Below, one piece after another: positions 33,385 through 41,596 of a DNA stretch of 64,000 nt. Source of the stretch: Chitinophaga sp. YR627 (GTDB taxonomy: Bacteria; Bacteroidota; Bacteroidia; Chitinophagales; Chitinophagaceae); NCBI RefSeq assembly GCF_900114995.1, contig NZ_FOUX01000005.1, positions 930,001 through 994,000 of the forward strand, given 5' to 3'. A program made the translations under genes and the position numbers. The notes below the pieces were generated by a model that saw nothing but the letters and a program-made list of their open reading frames with translations, was not told where the DNA came from and searched no databases. How positions within the stretch are numbered: the stretch's first letter is position 1; the number at the start of each line of letters is the position of its first letter.

Positions 33385-34197
33385 ATGCGTAACAGTTTAA
33401 TATATACTTTACTAGGCTCGGCGCTGTTGTTGGGCACAGCCTGTGAAAAAGAGATCGATCTCAACCTGAACGGTAATGACAACAAGCTGGTGATCGAAGG
33501 TGTGCTGACTGACAGCAAAGGCGCATGCAGCGTAAAGATCAGTCGTACAAAAACGTTCGATTCAAATAATGACTTCAACGGTGTATCCGGCGCCAGAGTA
33601 CAGATCTGGAGTGGTACAGATACCACCCTGCTGACAGAGACGGCAGAAACAGGTGTTTACATTGCCTCTGAGCTGTCAGGCGTAAGCGGTACTACCTACG
33701 GACTGCTGGTTACGGTGGATGGAGAACAATATACGGCTACTTCAAAGATGCCTTCAAAAGTCCCTTTTGATGCATTATCAATTGTTGAAGAAGACCTCTT
33801 TGGCGATATGACAAAGATCGCCAATGTCAACTTCAGAGATCCCGCAGCGGAGACTAACTATTACCGTTTCCGTCAGTATATCAATGGCAAAATGATCAAG
33901 AGTTACTGGGTGAGAAATGATGATCTGACCAATGGCAATGAGATCAACGCACGTCTTTACATCCTGGGCCAGGATGATGATGACGAAACGCTGAAGATCC
34001 ATTCTAAAGATGAAGTGACCGTGGACATGATGAACATTGATGCGGATGTTTATAAATATTTCTTCAGTCTGAGCAACAGTGCAACCGGTGAAAGCAATTC
34101 CGCTACACCAGCGAATCCTGTGAGCAATATCAAGGGAAATGCGATTGGTTATTTCAGTGCGCATACCCAGGAAACGAAGACGATTATCGTACCGTAA
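33385..34197 (+). CDS. DUF4249-family lipoprotein
   Basis: The product has 270 residues. The N-terminal lipoprotein signal ends in LLLGTACEKE with the likely lipidated cysteine. The mature start IDLNLNGNDNKLVIEGVLTDSKGACSVKISRTKTF is the typical DUF4249 opening, followed by beta-rich sequence (SGARVQIWSGTDTTLLTE, YGLLVTVDGEQYTATSKMP). DUF4249 proteins are surface-exposed partners of TonB-dependent receptors of the class encoded just upstream, and probably serve as ligand-binding lids. Gap to the receptor stop is 5 bases. A terminator hairpin follows. Confidence 0.9.
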   Translation: MRNSLIYTLLGSALLLGTACEKEIDLNLNGNDNKLVIEGVLTDSKGACSVKISRTKTFDSNNDFNGVSGARVQIWSGTDTTLLTETAETGVYIASELSGVSGTTYGLLVTVDGEQYTATSKMPSKVPFDALSIVEEDLFGDMTKIANVNFRDPAAETNYYRFRQYINGKMIKSYWVRNDDLTNGNEINARLYILGQDDDDETLKIHSKDEVTVDMMNIDADVYKYFFSLSNSATGESNSATPANPVSNIKGNAIGYFSAHTQETKTIIVP

Positions 34198-34221
34198 TAA
34201 CACAACATAGCAACTGAAAAG

Positions 34222-34244
34222 AGCCGGATCTTCATGGTCCGGCT
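34222..34244 (+). terminator. Intrinsic terminator after receptor-DUF4249 operon
   Basis: A 7-bp stem AGCCGGA/TCCGGCT with a 9-base loop is followed by TTTCTTTTT. It ends the operon that starts at 31061. Confidence 0.85.
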
Positions 34245-34301
34245 TTTCTTTTTCCCGATCCGACCCCGATTCCCCGATGAATATGCCTATTTTTACCAGG
34301 C

Positions 34302-35141
34302 ATGAAAAATCAGCTTCCTTTCTATTCACTGGAGCCATCCAATATTGGCGGTCTGGTCATCGAAGATATCCCGGAGGATATTTCCTATGCCACGATGCCC
34401 CATCAGGATGATCATTACCTGGTAATGATCCTGACGGAAGGATTCGGCACAATGGAGCTGGAGGGCGAAGTATTTCACTGCACGGCCCCGGCCATGATGG
34501 TGATCAAACCCTTACAGGTGCATTTTGCACATGAAGTGCATGAGGCAAAAGGATGGATCGTTTCTACCGCGCCCTTTCTGATACCGGATACACTGGCAGT
34601 TGCTTTTCAGAGCCTGCAGATAAAGCAGCAATATGCACCGCTCCATGATGCCGGGGATCTGATACAGATGTTGATCACGTTACAGGCTGCTTTTAATACT
34701 ACCGCCTGTCCTGCCCGTTATAAGCCAGCTATTATGAAAGGGCTGAGCGATGCGCTTTTTCACCGGATATTGCCCGAATTTGAATGTATCCTGGAAAACG
34801 GGGCACCAAACATCCGTCAGGCTGCCGCCATCACCCGTCAGTTCATGCAACTGCTGCAACAGGAAAATGCGGCGCAGACACCCGCTTTCTTTGCCCAGCA
34901 GATGCATATTACGCCTGCCCATCTGAATGATTGTGTCAGAGAAACCACCGGTTATCCACTGACCTACTGGCGACAGTACGCCATGTTAAATGCGGCCAAA
35001 CGCCTCCTGTACTATACGGACAAACCTGTCAAGACCATCGCCTGGGAACTGGGATATGAGGACCATACCTATTTTTCCCGCCTCTTCCGAAAACTGACCG
35101 GTGATACCCCGGGCAACTTCAGGAGCAAATTCCACGAATAG
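34302..35141 (+). CDS. AraC-family transcriptional regulator
   Basis: The product has 279 residues. The N-terminal cupin-like part includes DDHYLVMILTEGFGTMELEGEVFHCTAPAMMVIKPLQVHFAHEV, a typical AraC_binding fold. The C-terminal double helix-turn-helix is clear: FFAQQMHITPAHLNDCVRETTGYPLTYWRQYAMLNAAKRLLYYTDKPVKTIAWELGYEDHTYFSRLFRKLTGDTPGNFR is the canonical second motif region, here interrupted only by my quoting in parts. It starts 58 bases after the operon terminator and precedes the inositol-phosphatase-like gene in the same direction by 70 bases. Its effector and target are unknown. Confidence 0.9.
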   Translation: MKNQLPFYSLEPSNIGGLVIEDIPEDISYATMPHQDDHYLVMILTEGFGTMELEGEVFHCTAPAMMVIKPLQVHFAHEVHEAKGWIVSTAPFLIPDTLAVAFQSLQIKQQYAPLHDAGDLIQMLITLQAAFNTTACPARYKPAIMKGLSDALFHRILPEFECILENGAPNIRQAAAITRQFMQLLQQENAAQTPAFFAQQMHITPAHLNDCVRETTGYPLTYWRQYAMLNAAKRLLYYTDKPVKTIAWELGYEDHTYFSRLFRKLTGDTPGNFRSKFHE

Positions 35142-35211
35142 TCCAATACCTTCCTTCCCAACTCCAATTCCTACCCTTTTTTCCTGCCTTTCTTTGCTGT
35201 TAAAAAGAAAG

Positions 35212-36036
35212 ATGAATACTTTACTTATACAAAGCAGTGAGGTCATTAAAAAGGCCGGAAACAGCATAAAAAAGGAGGTCCCCTCCGTGAAGGCATGGAA
35301 TAAACAGGAAATGCTGCTCCAGTTTAAGAAAGTGAACACCCTTTGCACCAACATCATCCGGGAGGGCTTACTGGCCATCGCACCGGATATCCCCTGGTCA
35401 GAGGCGGAGTTTGATCCCCATCAGCAAAAAGATCCTGCCCTGGGTGACCGTTACTGGGTATCCGACCCGCTGGACGGAGCCATTCATTTCCTGCAGGGAT
35501 TCTCTCCCTGGTGTATCTCCCTTGCATTGATTGAAAACGGACTGGCAGTATTCTCTGTGATCTACGATGCCGTAAGAGATGAATTATTTACTGCGCTCCG
35601 GGGGCAGGGCGCCTGGATGAATGGAGAAAAGCTGTCTGTGAATATACGTAACAGACTCAGCGATGCGATCCTGGTAACTGCCCATCCCAATCAACCGGAT
35701 AAAGCCGAAAAAGAAGTGCGACAGCTCCTTTATACACTGGAAACCCTGTTACCGCGGGCAGGGGCTGTGCGGATGATGGGTCCCTCCTCTTTGCAACTGG
35801 CTTATGTTGCCGCAGGCCGGATAGATGCTTTCTGGGAACTGGGAGATGATGCCTATGACTGGCTGGCTGGCGCATTGATGGTGGAAGAGGCCGGTGGAGT
35901 TGTCAGAACTATGGAAGGGTTTCCCTATTCTCTGCAAACGGACACAGGTATACTGGCTGGTAATGAAACAATGGCAGACCTGGTGGGCGGAGAGATCGCC
36001 CGGATACTCTTTTCCGATAGCCGGATAATGGCCTGA
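35212..36036 (+). CDS. Inositol-monophosphatase-family protein
   Basis: The product has 274 residues from ATG 35212, chosen because MNTLLIQSSEVIKKAGNSIKKE opens the domain directly; the frame stays open into the AraC gene. Metal-binding motifs are visible as VSDPLDGAIHFLQGF (family consensus D-P-x-D-G-T-x-N-F) and WELGDDAYDWLAGALMVEEAGG (consensus W-D-x-A). The T to A and N to H changes in the first motif and the insertion before Asp in the second are unusual, so substrate preference may differ from inositol phosphate; relatives include 3'(2'),5'-bisphosphate nucleotidases (CysQ) and histidinol phosphatases. A long hairpin follows the stop. Confidence 0.8.
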   Translation: MNTLLIQSSEVIKKAGNSIKKEVPSVKAWNKQEMLLQFKKVNTLCTNIIREGLLAIAPDIPWSEAEFDPHQQKDPALGDRYWVSDPLDGAIHFLQGFSPWCISLALIENGLAVFSVIYDAVRDELFTALRGQGAWMNGEKLSVNIRNRLSDAILVTAHPNQPDKAEKEVRQLLYTLETLLPRAGAVRMMGPSSLQLAYVAAGRIDAFWELGDDAYDWLAGALMVEEAGGVVRTMEGFPYSLQTDTGILAGNETMADLVGGEIARILFSDSRIMA

Positions 36037-36499
36037 TCTTCTTTTATGTTTTATTATCCTTCGTTAATCCTTCGTTCATGGAACGAAGGATTAACGAAGG
36101 ATAATAAATATCTAAACAATATCAAACCGAATCCTTACCCAATATAGACTAAATTACATGTTTCCCCAACACACTCACCCTATAGTTTCTGCTTAGTAAA
36201 AATCCCGGTACGCGAACTTCCACAACCTCAGCAAACAGAACAGTAACATCTTTTTTAATCTGTTTTTTTTGATAAAATAATTCACAATATGTCCCGGAAT
36301 ATTTATTTTCGCATTGACCATGTATCTTTAATTGAATAGTTATAAACGTTAATCCGGCACTTGAATTTTAGTAACTATGGAAAAACCTGCCGCTTGCTGA
36401 AGCAGTTAATCCGGTCCCCAATTTCCATGTACACTTTCATTTGCTGCCCATAAAAATTTCATTACTAATACCATATTAATCAAGCAAAACCTCAAGGAT
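36037..36499. other. 463-base intergenic stretch before the type VI island
   Basis: It contains a 28-bp perfect hairpin at its left end (separate entry) and AT-rich sequence that presumably carries the tssD promoter. TATCTTTA at 36323-36330 is one mismatch from TAnnTTTG but lacks a partner -33. I see no gene and no integrase or tRNA remnant that would mark an island edge. Confidence 0.5.
36050..36108. repeat. Perfect 28-bp inverted repeat with 3-base loop
   Basis: Left arm 36050-36077, loop ATG, right arm 36081-36108. Each arm contains a repeated TCCTTCGTT unit, so alternative registers can pair. It starts 13 bases after the stop of the inositol-phosphatase-like gene and may act as a bidirectional terminator, although no T run follows. 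Confidence 0.9.
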
Positions 36500-36892
36500 A
36501 TGTCATTTAAAGCAGTTATGCGTATAGACGGAGAAGAACTCAATGTTTTGGATTGCCACTTTTCTTTTGCACAACACACAGACCACAACGGAAAACCCGC
36601 TGCCCGTCCGACAGGAGGCGCTGTAACCGTGTTGGTTGAATCAGATGGTAATACAAACCTCTTCGACTGGATGGTATCCAACACGCAGACCAAAAGTGGC
36701 AGCATTGTTTTTTATCGCCGTGACGCCATGTCAAAAATGAAGGAATTAAAATTCACTGATGCCTACTGTGTAGAATATGAAGAGCATTTCAAAGCAGCAG
36801 GCGACGTTCCGATGCAGATCAAAATGGTACTGTCAGCCAGAGAAGTACAGCTGGGCAGTTCCGTGTTTAAAAACCCCTGGCCGCAGTCCTGA
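36500..36892 (+). CDS. tssD: Type VI secretion tube protein TssD (Hcp family, Bacteroidota type)
   Basis: The product has 130 residues and no signal peptide. The pattern MSFKAVMRIDGEELNVLDCHFSFAQHTDHNGKPAARPTGG … DWMVSNTQTKSGSIVFYRRDAMSKMKELKFTDAYCVEYEEHF is typical of the T6SS-iii TssD family found in Bacteroidota. It stacks as hexameric rings forming the inner tube and can also bind small cargo effectors. Here it is the first gene of an effector island and directly precedes a Tae4 amidase gene, so it may be the carrier for that effector. Sheath, baseplate and membrane-complex genes are not in the window. Confidence 0.9.
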   Translation: MSFKAVMRIDGEELNVLDCHFSFAQHTDHNGKPAARPTGGAVTVLVESDGNTNLFDWMVSNTQTKSGSIVFYRRDAMSKMKELKFTDAYCVEYEEHFKAAGDVPMQIKMVLSAREVQLGSSVFKNPWPQS

Positions 36893-36959
36893 TAAGGATC
36901 CTGCCGGCTGTTTTGTTACCCCGATATATCATGTGATCACTGATTAAAACATTGTACTC

Positions 36960-37457
36960 ATGGCCCTGAAAAAATTCCCTGCTTTCAGTACATTATGGAG
37001 CAGTTATCCACACGATTCCCAGGCACCGGCCGGAAGTGCACATGCCATGCCATGTGATGAAAAGGATAAGAACGGATTCTATCACTATGAAAATCAGTGC
37101 GCCATCCGTATGTCTTATTGCCTCATCAAAGCCGGTATCACCCTGTCAAACTATACAGATCCAAAATGTAAACATGGATACGCCAGAGGAGCAGAAAGTC
37201 TGGCCACCTGGCTATGGCGCAACTTTGGTAAACCAGTGCAGGTAGTGAGCAGCAATGCAACACAGAAGAATGCTTTTCTCACCAACCAGTACTGGTCAAA
37301 AAATGGCATCATTTTTTTTAAAGACTTCTATGGTACCAATAATACAGGCGACCACATCGATCTCCTGTATCATGTCAACACACAGATCATGACCGCCACC
37401 GGCGATTATACCAATGACAGCCGCGTAAAAGAAATCTGGTTCTGGGAAGTAAACTAA
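36960..37457 (+). CDS. Tae4-family type VI amidase effector
   Basis: The product has 165 residues, the usual Tae4 size, and no signal peptide, as expected for a T6SS cargo. The catalytic cysteine region is YHYENQCAIRMSYCLIKAGI with Cys47. The catalytic His132 lies in TGDHIDLLY, with Asp134 next to it. Tae4 enzymes are NlpC/P60-like amidases that cut the gamma-D-glutamyl-diaminopimelate bond of peptidoglycan in target cells. It is encoded between tssD (68 bases upstream) and an exported protein (6 bases downstream) in the position of the immunity gene. The family call is strong on motif and context. Confidence 0.88.
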   Translation: MALKKFPAFSTLWSSYPHDSQAPAGSAHAMPCDEKDKNGFYHYENQCAIRMSYCLIKAGITLSNYTDPKCKHGYARGAESLATWLWRNFGKPVQVVSSNATQKNAFLTNQYWSKNGIIFFKDFYGTNNTGDHIDLLYHVNTQIMTATGDYTNDSRVKEIWFWEVN

Positions 37458-37463
37458 TACTGT

Positions 37464-38273
37464 ATGAAAATATGCTATCTGATATGTCTTTCACTATTCT
37501 ACACAGCCGCCAGCGTCTGCGCACAAAACCAGACCGGAAAAGTGGCGGTGAAAGACGCCGTGTGGATGCCCAGACAATACCTGGATGCACGTAAAGCACA
37601 TCCTCCGCAGGATACATTCTGGAAAACAGTCGACTTTACAAAATACCTCAGTCCGGTCAGTGCACTGCGTACCAGGACGATCAATCAGCAACAGGAAGTC
37701 AGCGTTTATACCTATGGTGCAGAAAATTTCCCCATTGCTGTAAAGGGAACCAGTCACGCCGGACAGCGAAAAGAATGGCTGCTGGATAAGCCTATTTTTA
37801 CCGGCGGACAATCAACACTATACGACAGTGTACATTTCAGTCTGATCAGTCATAATAACGATCCGCAGGATCTCTGGGTAGGTCTTGCTTATCCGGATGG
37901 CAGAAGAGATTCCATACAGATGGCTACTGTCCCCAAAGAAGAAAAAAATGCGCCCTTATGGATGCATTCCAATAATTACCTCTCCTACTATTTCAAAGGC
38001 AAACAGTTTGACGTGTATGATGATAAAGGCGCCTTACTGTACAATGATGTAGTAACTGATACCAATGGCATTATTAACGGATTACCCGGTTATAGATCAT
38101 GGAATATCACCTCATCCAATATGTTCCAGGTCACAGCCGATAAACAGGGAACCACCAGCATTTCCAGTTTTAATGTCAGTTTCAAAGGAGAAAATATCGC
38201 CCTTCAACCACAACAGGTAGAAGGCGAACTAAACAGACCATTGTTACTAAAGGAAAAACATAATAAAAATTAA
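37464..38273 (+). CDS. Exported protein of unknown family in the Tae4-immunity position
   Basis: The product has 269 residues with a clear signal peptide (MKICYLICLSLFYTAASVCAQ). I do not recognise the mature domain. It looks beta-rich, with segments such as RTRTINQQQEVSVYTYGAENFPIAV, STLYDSVHFSLISHNNDPQDLWVGLAYPDGRRDS and SYYFKGKQFDVYDDKGALLYND. It starts 6 bases after the Tae4 stop. Known Tai4 immunity proteins are periplasmic but only about half this length and, as far as I know, helical. A periplasmic immunity protein of a new family is therefore the leading idea. An accessory secreted effector is the alternative. Confidence 0.7.
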   Translation: MKICYLICLSLFYTAASVCAQNQTGKVAVKDAVWMPRQYLDARKAHPPQDTFWKTVDFTKYLSPVSALRTRTINQQQEVSVYTYGAENFPIAVKGTSHAGQRKEWLLDKPIFTGGQSTLYDSVHFSLISHNNDPQDLWVGLAYPDGRRDSIQMATVPKEEKNAPLWMHSNNYLSYYFKGKQFDVYDDKGALLYNDVVTDTNGIINGLPGYRSWNITSSNMFQVTADKQGTTSISSFNVSFKGENIALQPQQVEGELNRPLLLKEKHNKN

Positions 38274-38342
38274 GGCGCTGATAGCTGATGCACACCTTTC
38301 ACAGTCATCTGATATCAACGCTGCATTCCAAATTTTTATATT

Positions 38343-40196
38343 ATGGCACTGAATACAAGTACCTCATTCTCCATAGCCGGACAACAGTTTCAGACCTTCA
38401 ACACGATCGAACTGAGACAGTATCTGGACGACCATCATGAGTTTGAAATATATGTGAGCTATGACTGGTTTGAAAAACTGGGCGGCGGCATCTCCGGCGC
38501 TGCGAATAAATTCCTGGGAGAAGAAATCGAGATCACCGTGGCGCCCGCAGAGCAATTGCCTGGTGTGAAAGACCTGATCTTTAAAGGTGTCGTTACCAAC
38601 ATCACCACAGGAAAAATGGGCGATGGCACGCATGGCCATTGTATCATCCGTGGACATAGTCCGAGTATCCTCCTGGATGATGATCCACATATCACCTTCT
38701 ACGAAAATAAATCAGTGTCTGACATCGTATCTGCAACTGTAAAAAGTTATCCGCCGAATGTGCTGAAAACAGCTATCAATCCGGAGACCAAAGAGACGCA
38801 GAAATACGTGGTCCAGTACAAGGAAACTTCCTACGAATTCATTCGCCGCCTGTCTGAACGCCATGGAGAATGGTTCTTCTATGATGGCCAGCAAGTAGTA
38901 TTTGGTAAATACGCTCCGCAGAAAGCAACATTGACCCATCAGGTAGATCTGCTGGAATTCAATATCGCCCTGTCTGTAAAGCCTAATAACGCCAAACTGA
39001 ATGGCTATGATTACCGGCAGGATAAAGTGGTGGAAGATACCACACAATCAAAGGAAACCGGTAAACTCAATGCTTACTCACAACACGCGAGTGATGTGAG
39101 CAGCAAGTTATACAGTCGTGAAGGTCTGTATAAAATGAACTACCCTTTTAACAGCAGTGCCAAAGCGCAGCTGGATAAACTGACCACCCTGCAGAAAAAG
39201 GGTAAACTCGCCAAGATGGTAACCATCAAAGGCAGCAGCACCAATCCATCCTTCCGCATAGGTGATACTGTCAGCATCAAAGAAGCTGCCATGGGCACAG
39301 AACAACACCATGGCGAATTCATGATCACCAATATCAGACACTACTGCGGCGCCAATGGTAGCTACCATAACATGTTTGAGGGTATTCCTGCGGATGTGGC
39401 CACACCACATATCAATCTCGGAAATATTCCTTACACAGAACCCCAATCCGCCGTTGTGACTGAAAACAACGATCCGAAAGGACTTGGCCGTATACGTGTT
39501 CGTTTCCGCTGGATGCAACAGGGATCAACGCCATGGATAAGAGTTGTCTCCGCTTCAGGGGGTGGCGATAAGGGTATGTTCATCATGCCGGAAGTAGGGG
39601 AAGAAGTTATCACCGAATTTGAAGGCGGTAATCCGGAACAACCATTCGTCATTGGTGCTACCTATAATGGCGGCGCTAAAAGCAGTTATGGTAACTCAGG
39701 GAATGATATGAAAGCCCTGAAGACCAGAAGTGGCAATACCATCCTGCTGAATGATGCAGCCGGAAGTATTACAGTAACGGATAAAAACGGCAGTAGCATG
39801 GCCATGGATGGTGCAGGCAATATCACTGTCAGTTCCCAGACACTGATCACGGTGAAAACGGAAGATCATATCGTAGTAGAAGCACCGAATAAAATTGAAT
39901 TCAAATCCAAAGAAATCCATATCGTCGGTACAGAGAAAGTATTCATTGGTGAAGAGAATGCCAGTATCCTGGTGGATAACGCAGCCAACAATATTGAAAG
40001 CGGCGCCAAGACCATTACATCTGCGGCAGAATCAGCCAACACTGTTTCCAGTGGTTCTAATCTCTATATCGACACTAAAAACTTTTATGCTGCAGGTGAA
40101 AATGTGGTGAATATTGACAGTAGCAAAGGCAACGTCAAAGTAAACGGAAAAGTGACCACGGATATCGTTGGCGGTATGCTGAACCTGAACTGTTAA
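38343..40196 (+). CDS. vgrG: VgrG/TssI type VI spike protein
   Basis: The product has 617 residues. The gp27-like part runs over roughly 1-350 (LRQYLDDHHEFEIYVSYDWFEKL, YKETSYEFIRRLSERHGEWFFYDG). The gp5 OB fold follows with VVTENNDPKGLGRIRVRFRW, TPWIRVVSASGG, GMFIMPEVGEEVITEFEGGNPEQPFVIGATYNG. The C-terminus (about 450-617) is a beta-helix-like stretch of short repeats (ITVTDKNGSSMAMDGAGNITVSSQ, IVVEAPNKIEFKSKEIHIVGT). No toxin domain is attached. It forms the trimeric tip that carries PAAR-linked effectors. It lies 69 bases after the exported protein and 9 bases before the adaptor gene. Confidence 0.95.
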   Translation: MALNTSTSFSIAGQQFQTFNTIELRQYLDDHHEFEIYVSYDWFEKLGGGISGAANKFLGEEIEITVAPAEQLPGVKDLIFKGVVTNITTGKMGDGTHGHCIIRGHSPSILLDDDPHITFYENKSVSDIVSATVKSYPPNVLKTAINPETKETQKYVVQYKETSYEFIRRLSERHGEWFFYDGQQVVFGKYAPQKATLTHQVDLLEFNIALSVKPNNAKLNGYDYRQDKVVEDTTQSKETGKLNAYSQHASDVSSKLYSREGLYKMNYPFNSSAKAQLDKLTTLQKKGKLAKMVTIKGSSTNPSFRIGDTVSIKEAAMGTEQHHGEFMITNIRHYCGANGSYHNMFEGIPADVATPHINLGNIPYTEPQSAVVTENNDPKGLGRIRVRFRWMQQGSTPWIRVVSASGGGDKGMFIMPEVGEEVITEFEGGNPEQPFVIGATYNGGAKSSYGNSGNDMKALKTRSGNTILLNDAAGSITVTDKNGSSMAMDGAGNITVSSQTLITVKTEDHIVVEAPNKIEFKSKEIHIVGTEKVFIGEENASILVDNAANNIESGAKTITSAAESANTVSSGSNLYIDTKNFYAAGENVVNIDSSKGNVKVNGKVTTDIVGGMLNLNC

Positions 40197-40205
40197 TTAA
40201 TCACT

Positions 40206-41576
40206 ATGAATGAACACAATCCTATAGCGCAACTGGTCAATAAGATACAGCAGCAATGGCGGGAGAAAACAGCAGGTAAACCATCCCTGCGATTTGTACG
40301 GTTCATTATTAAACCGGAAGAAGCACGTGTCTATGAAGGTTTCTGCAAACTGGAATCTTCTGAACACGGAAGTCTGCCGGAAGTGTTTGTTACACACCTC
40401 ACTTCCTTCGAAGATGAAGATACTTTCAGCGCAGCCCTGATCAGCGACTGGCTGGATACTTACGATAAAAGTACCGAACTGCTGGCACAGGTACAGCAAC
40501 AAGCTTCTTTTCAATGGGCCCCGGATCCCTACAGAGAAGCATTGAAAAAGCAACAGGGCTTCCAGATGGATGACACCCTGTTATCCCTGCTGCAAAGCTT
40601 TAAACAGGCATTACCACAGGAACGGAAAGAGCTGGTACTGGCACTGATCCCCCGGCAGGTCAGCAGTACAAAAGACATGAAGAACTGGATCAGTAACCTG
40701 CTTAAAAAAGGAATTCCGGCAGGGGTAAAATTACTGGTTATCGATCACGTGGGTGCTGATCATTTTGCCCTGCAGGACAGGTATTTTCCGGATATGCTCC
40801 TGAGCATCCATGTACCGATAGACCTGCACAGTGCCATAAAAAAACTCTCCGCCGCCGGCAATCCAAATGATCCGGAGATCATGCTGCGCAAATGTGTATT
40901 TGAAATGGGTGCAGCCATGAAAGATAAGGACGTGCAACGTCTGCATCGCTGGGGACAACAGGCACTGGACTCCACGCAACGCAGCGGGAACAAAGGACTG
41001 TTTGCCACCGCGCACATCATGTATGCAGGGATGCTGTTTCACTTTAAAAAAGACCCCAAAATACCCGAACTGCTGGAACGCGGTCAACGCATTTCCAAAC
41101 AGGGTGTCCAGCAGGGAGACGGAGCCTGTCTGCCGCTGATGGTACAGTTCTACGGCTATCATGGCGCTTATGCACAGATACGCCGCCGCTTCACAGAAGC
41201 GATCAACTGGTTTATACAACAGGCCGAACTGGCTGAACAACATAAATTTTCACAACAGGCACTGAATGCCTGGTACCAGGCTGCTGAATTGTGCAGAAGA
41301 AAGGACAGCAGCCGTTATTATGATGTACTGGAAAAAGGCTACCTGGCAGGATGGCATCTGCCGGATGACGAGATCACTGCCTCCATCTACATCTATCTGT
41401 TGCGGGACTACTATGATTATGCACATGTAAACAGGAAACAAGATATCATAAGGGACATAGACGAAAGAATGGGCCGACTCTTCGGCGAAGACTGGAAAGC
41501 CGACGTAGACAATATCCGCAAGAAAAAAGAACCATTGATCCTGCCATTAGAAATGGAAGAACCCGAGGCATTGTAG
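40206..41576 (+). CDS. Putative effector-loading adaptor with TPR-like helical half
   Basis: The product has 456 residues without signal peptide. I do not recognise a named family. The N-terminal half is mixed alpha/beta (SLRFVRFIIKPEEARVYEGFCKLES, GIPAGVKLLVIDHVGADHF). The C-terminal half reads as tetratricopeptide-like helix pairs (GLFATAHIMYAGMLFHFKKDPKIPELLERG, RRRFTEAINWFIQQAELAEQHKFSQQALNAWYQAAEL). It sits between vgrG (9 bases) and the PAAR-Rhs gene (20 bases). In other bacteria this position is held by Tap (DUF4123), DUF1795/EagR or DUF2169 adaptors. A Bacteroidota-specific adaptor that loads the Rhs effector onto VgrG is the natural inference. Confidence 0.6.
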   Translation: MNEHNPIAQLVNKIQQQWREKTAGKPSLRFVRFIIKPEEARVYEGFCKLESSEHGSLPEVFVTHLTSFEDEDTFSAALISDWLDTYDKSTELLAQVQQQASFQWAPDPYREALKKQQGFQMDDTLLSLLQSFKQALPQERKELVLALIPRQVSSTKDMKNWISNLLKKGIPAGVKLLVIDHVGADHFALQDRYFPDMLLSIHVPIDLHSAIKKLSAAGNPNDPEIMLRKCVFEMGAAMKDKDVQRLHRWGQQALDSTQRSGNKGLFATAHIMYAGMLFHFKKDPKIPELLERGQRISKQGVQQGDGACLPLMVQFYGYHGAYAQIRRRFTEAINWFIQQAELAEQHKFSQQALNAWYQAAELCRRKDSSRYYDVLEKGYLAGWHLPDDEITASIYIYLLRDYYDYAHVNRKQDIIRDIDERMGRLFGEDWKADVDNIRKKKEPLILPLEMEEPEAL

Positions 41577-41596
41577 CCTCTCAAAAATAATTACAT

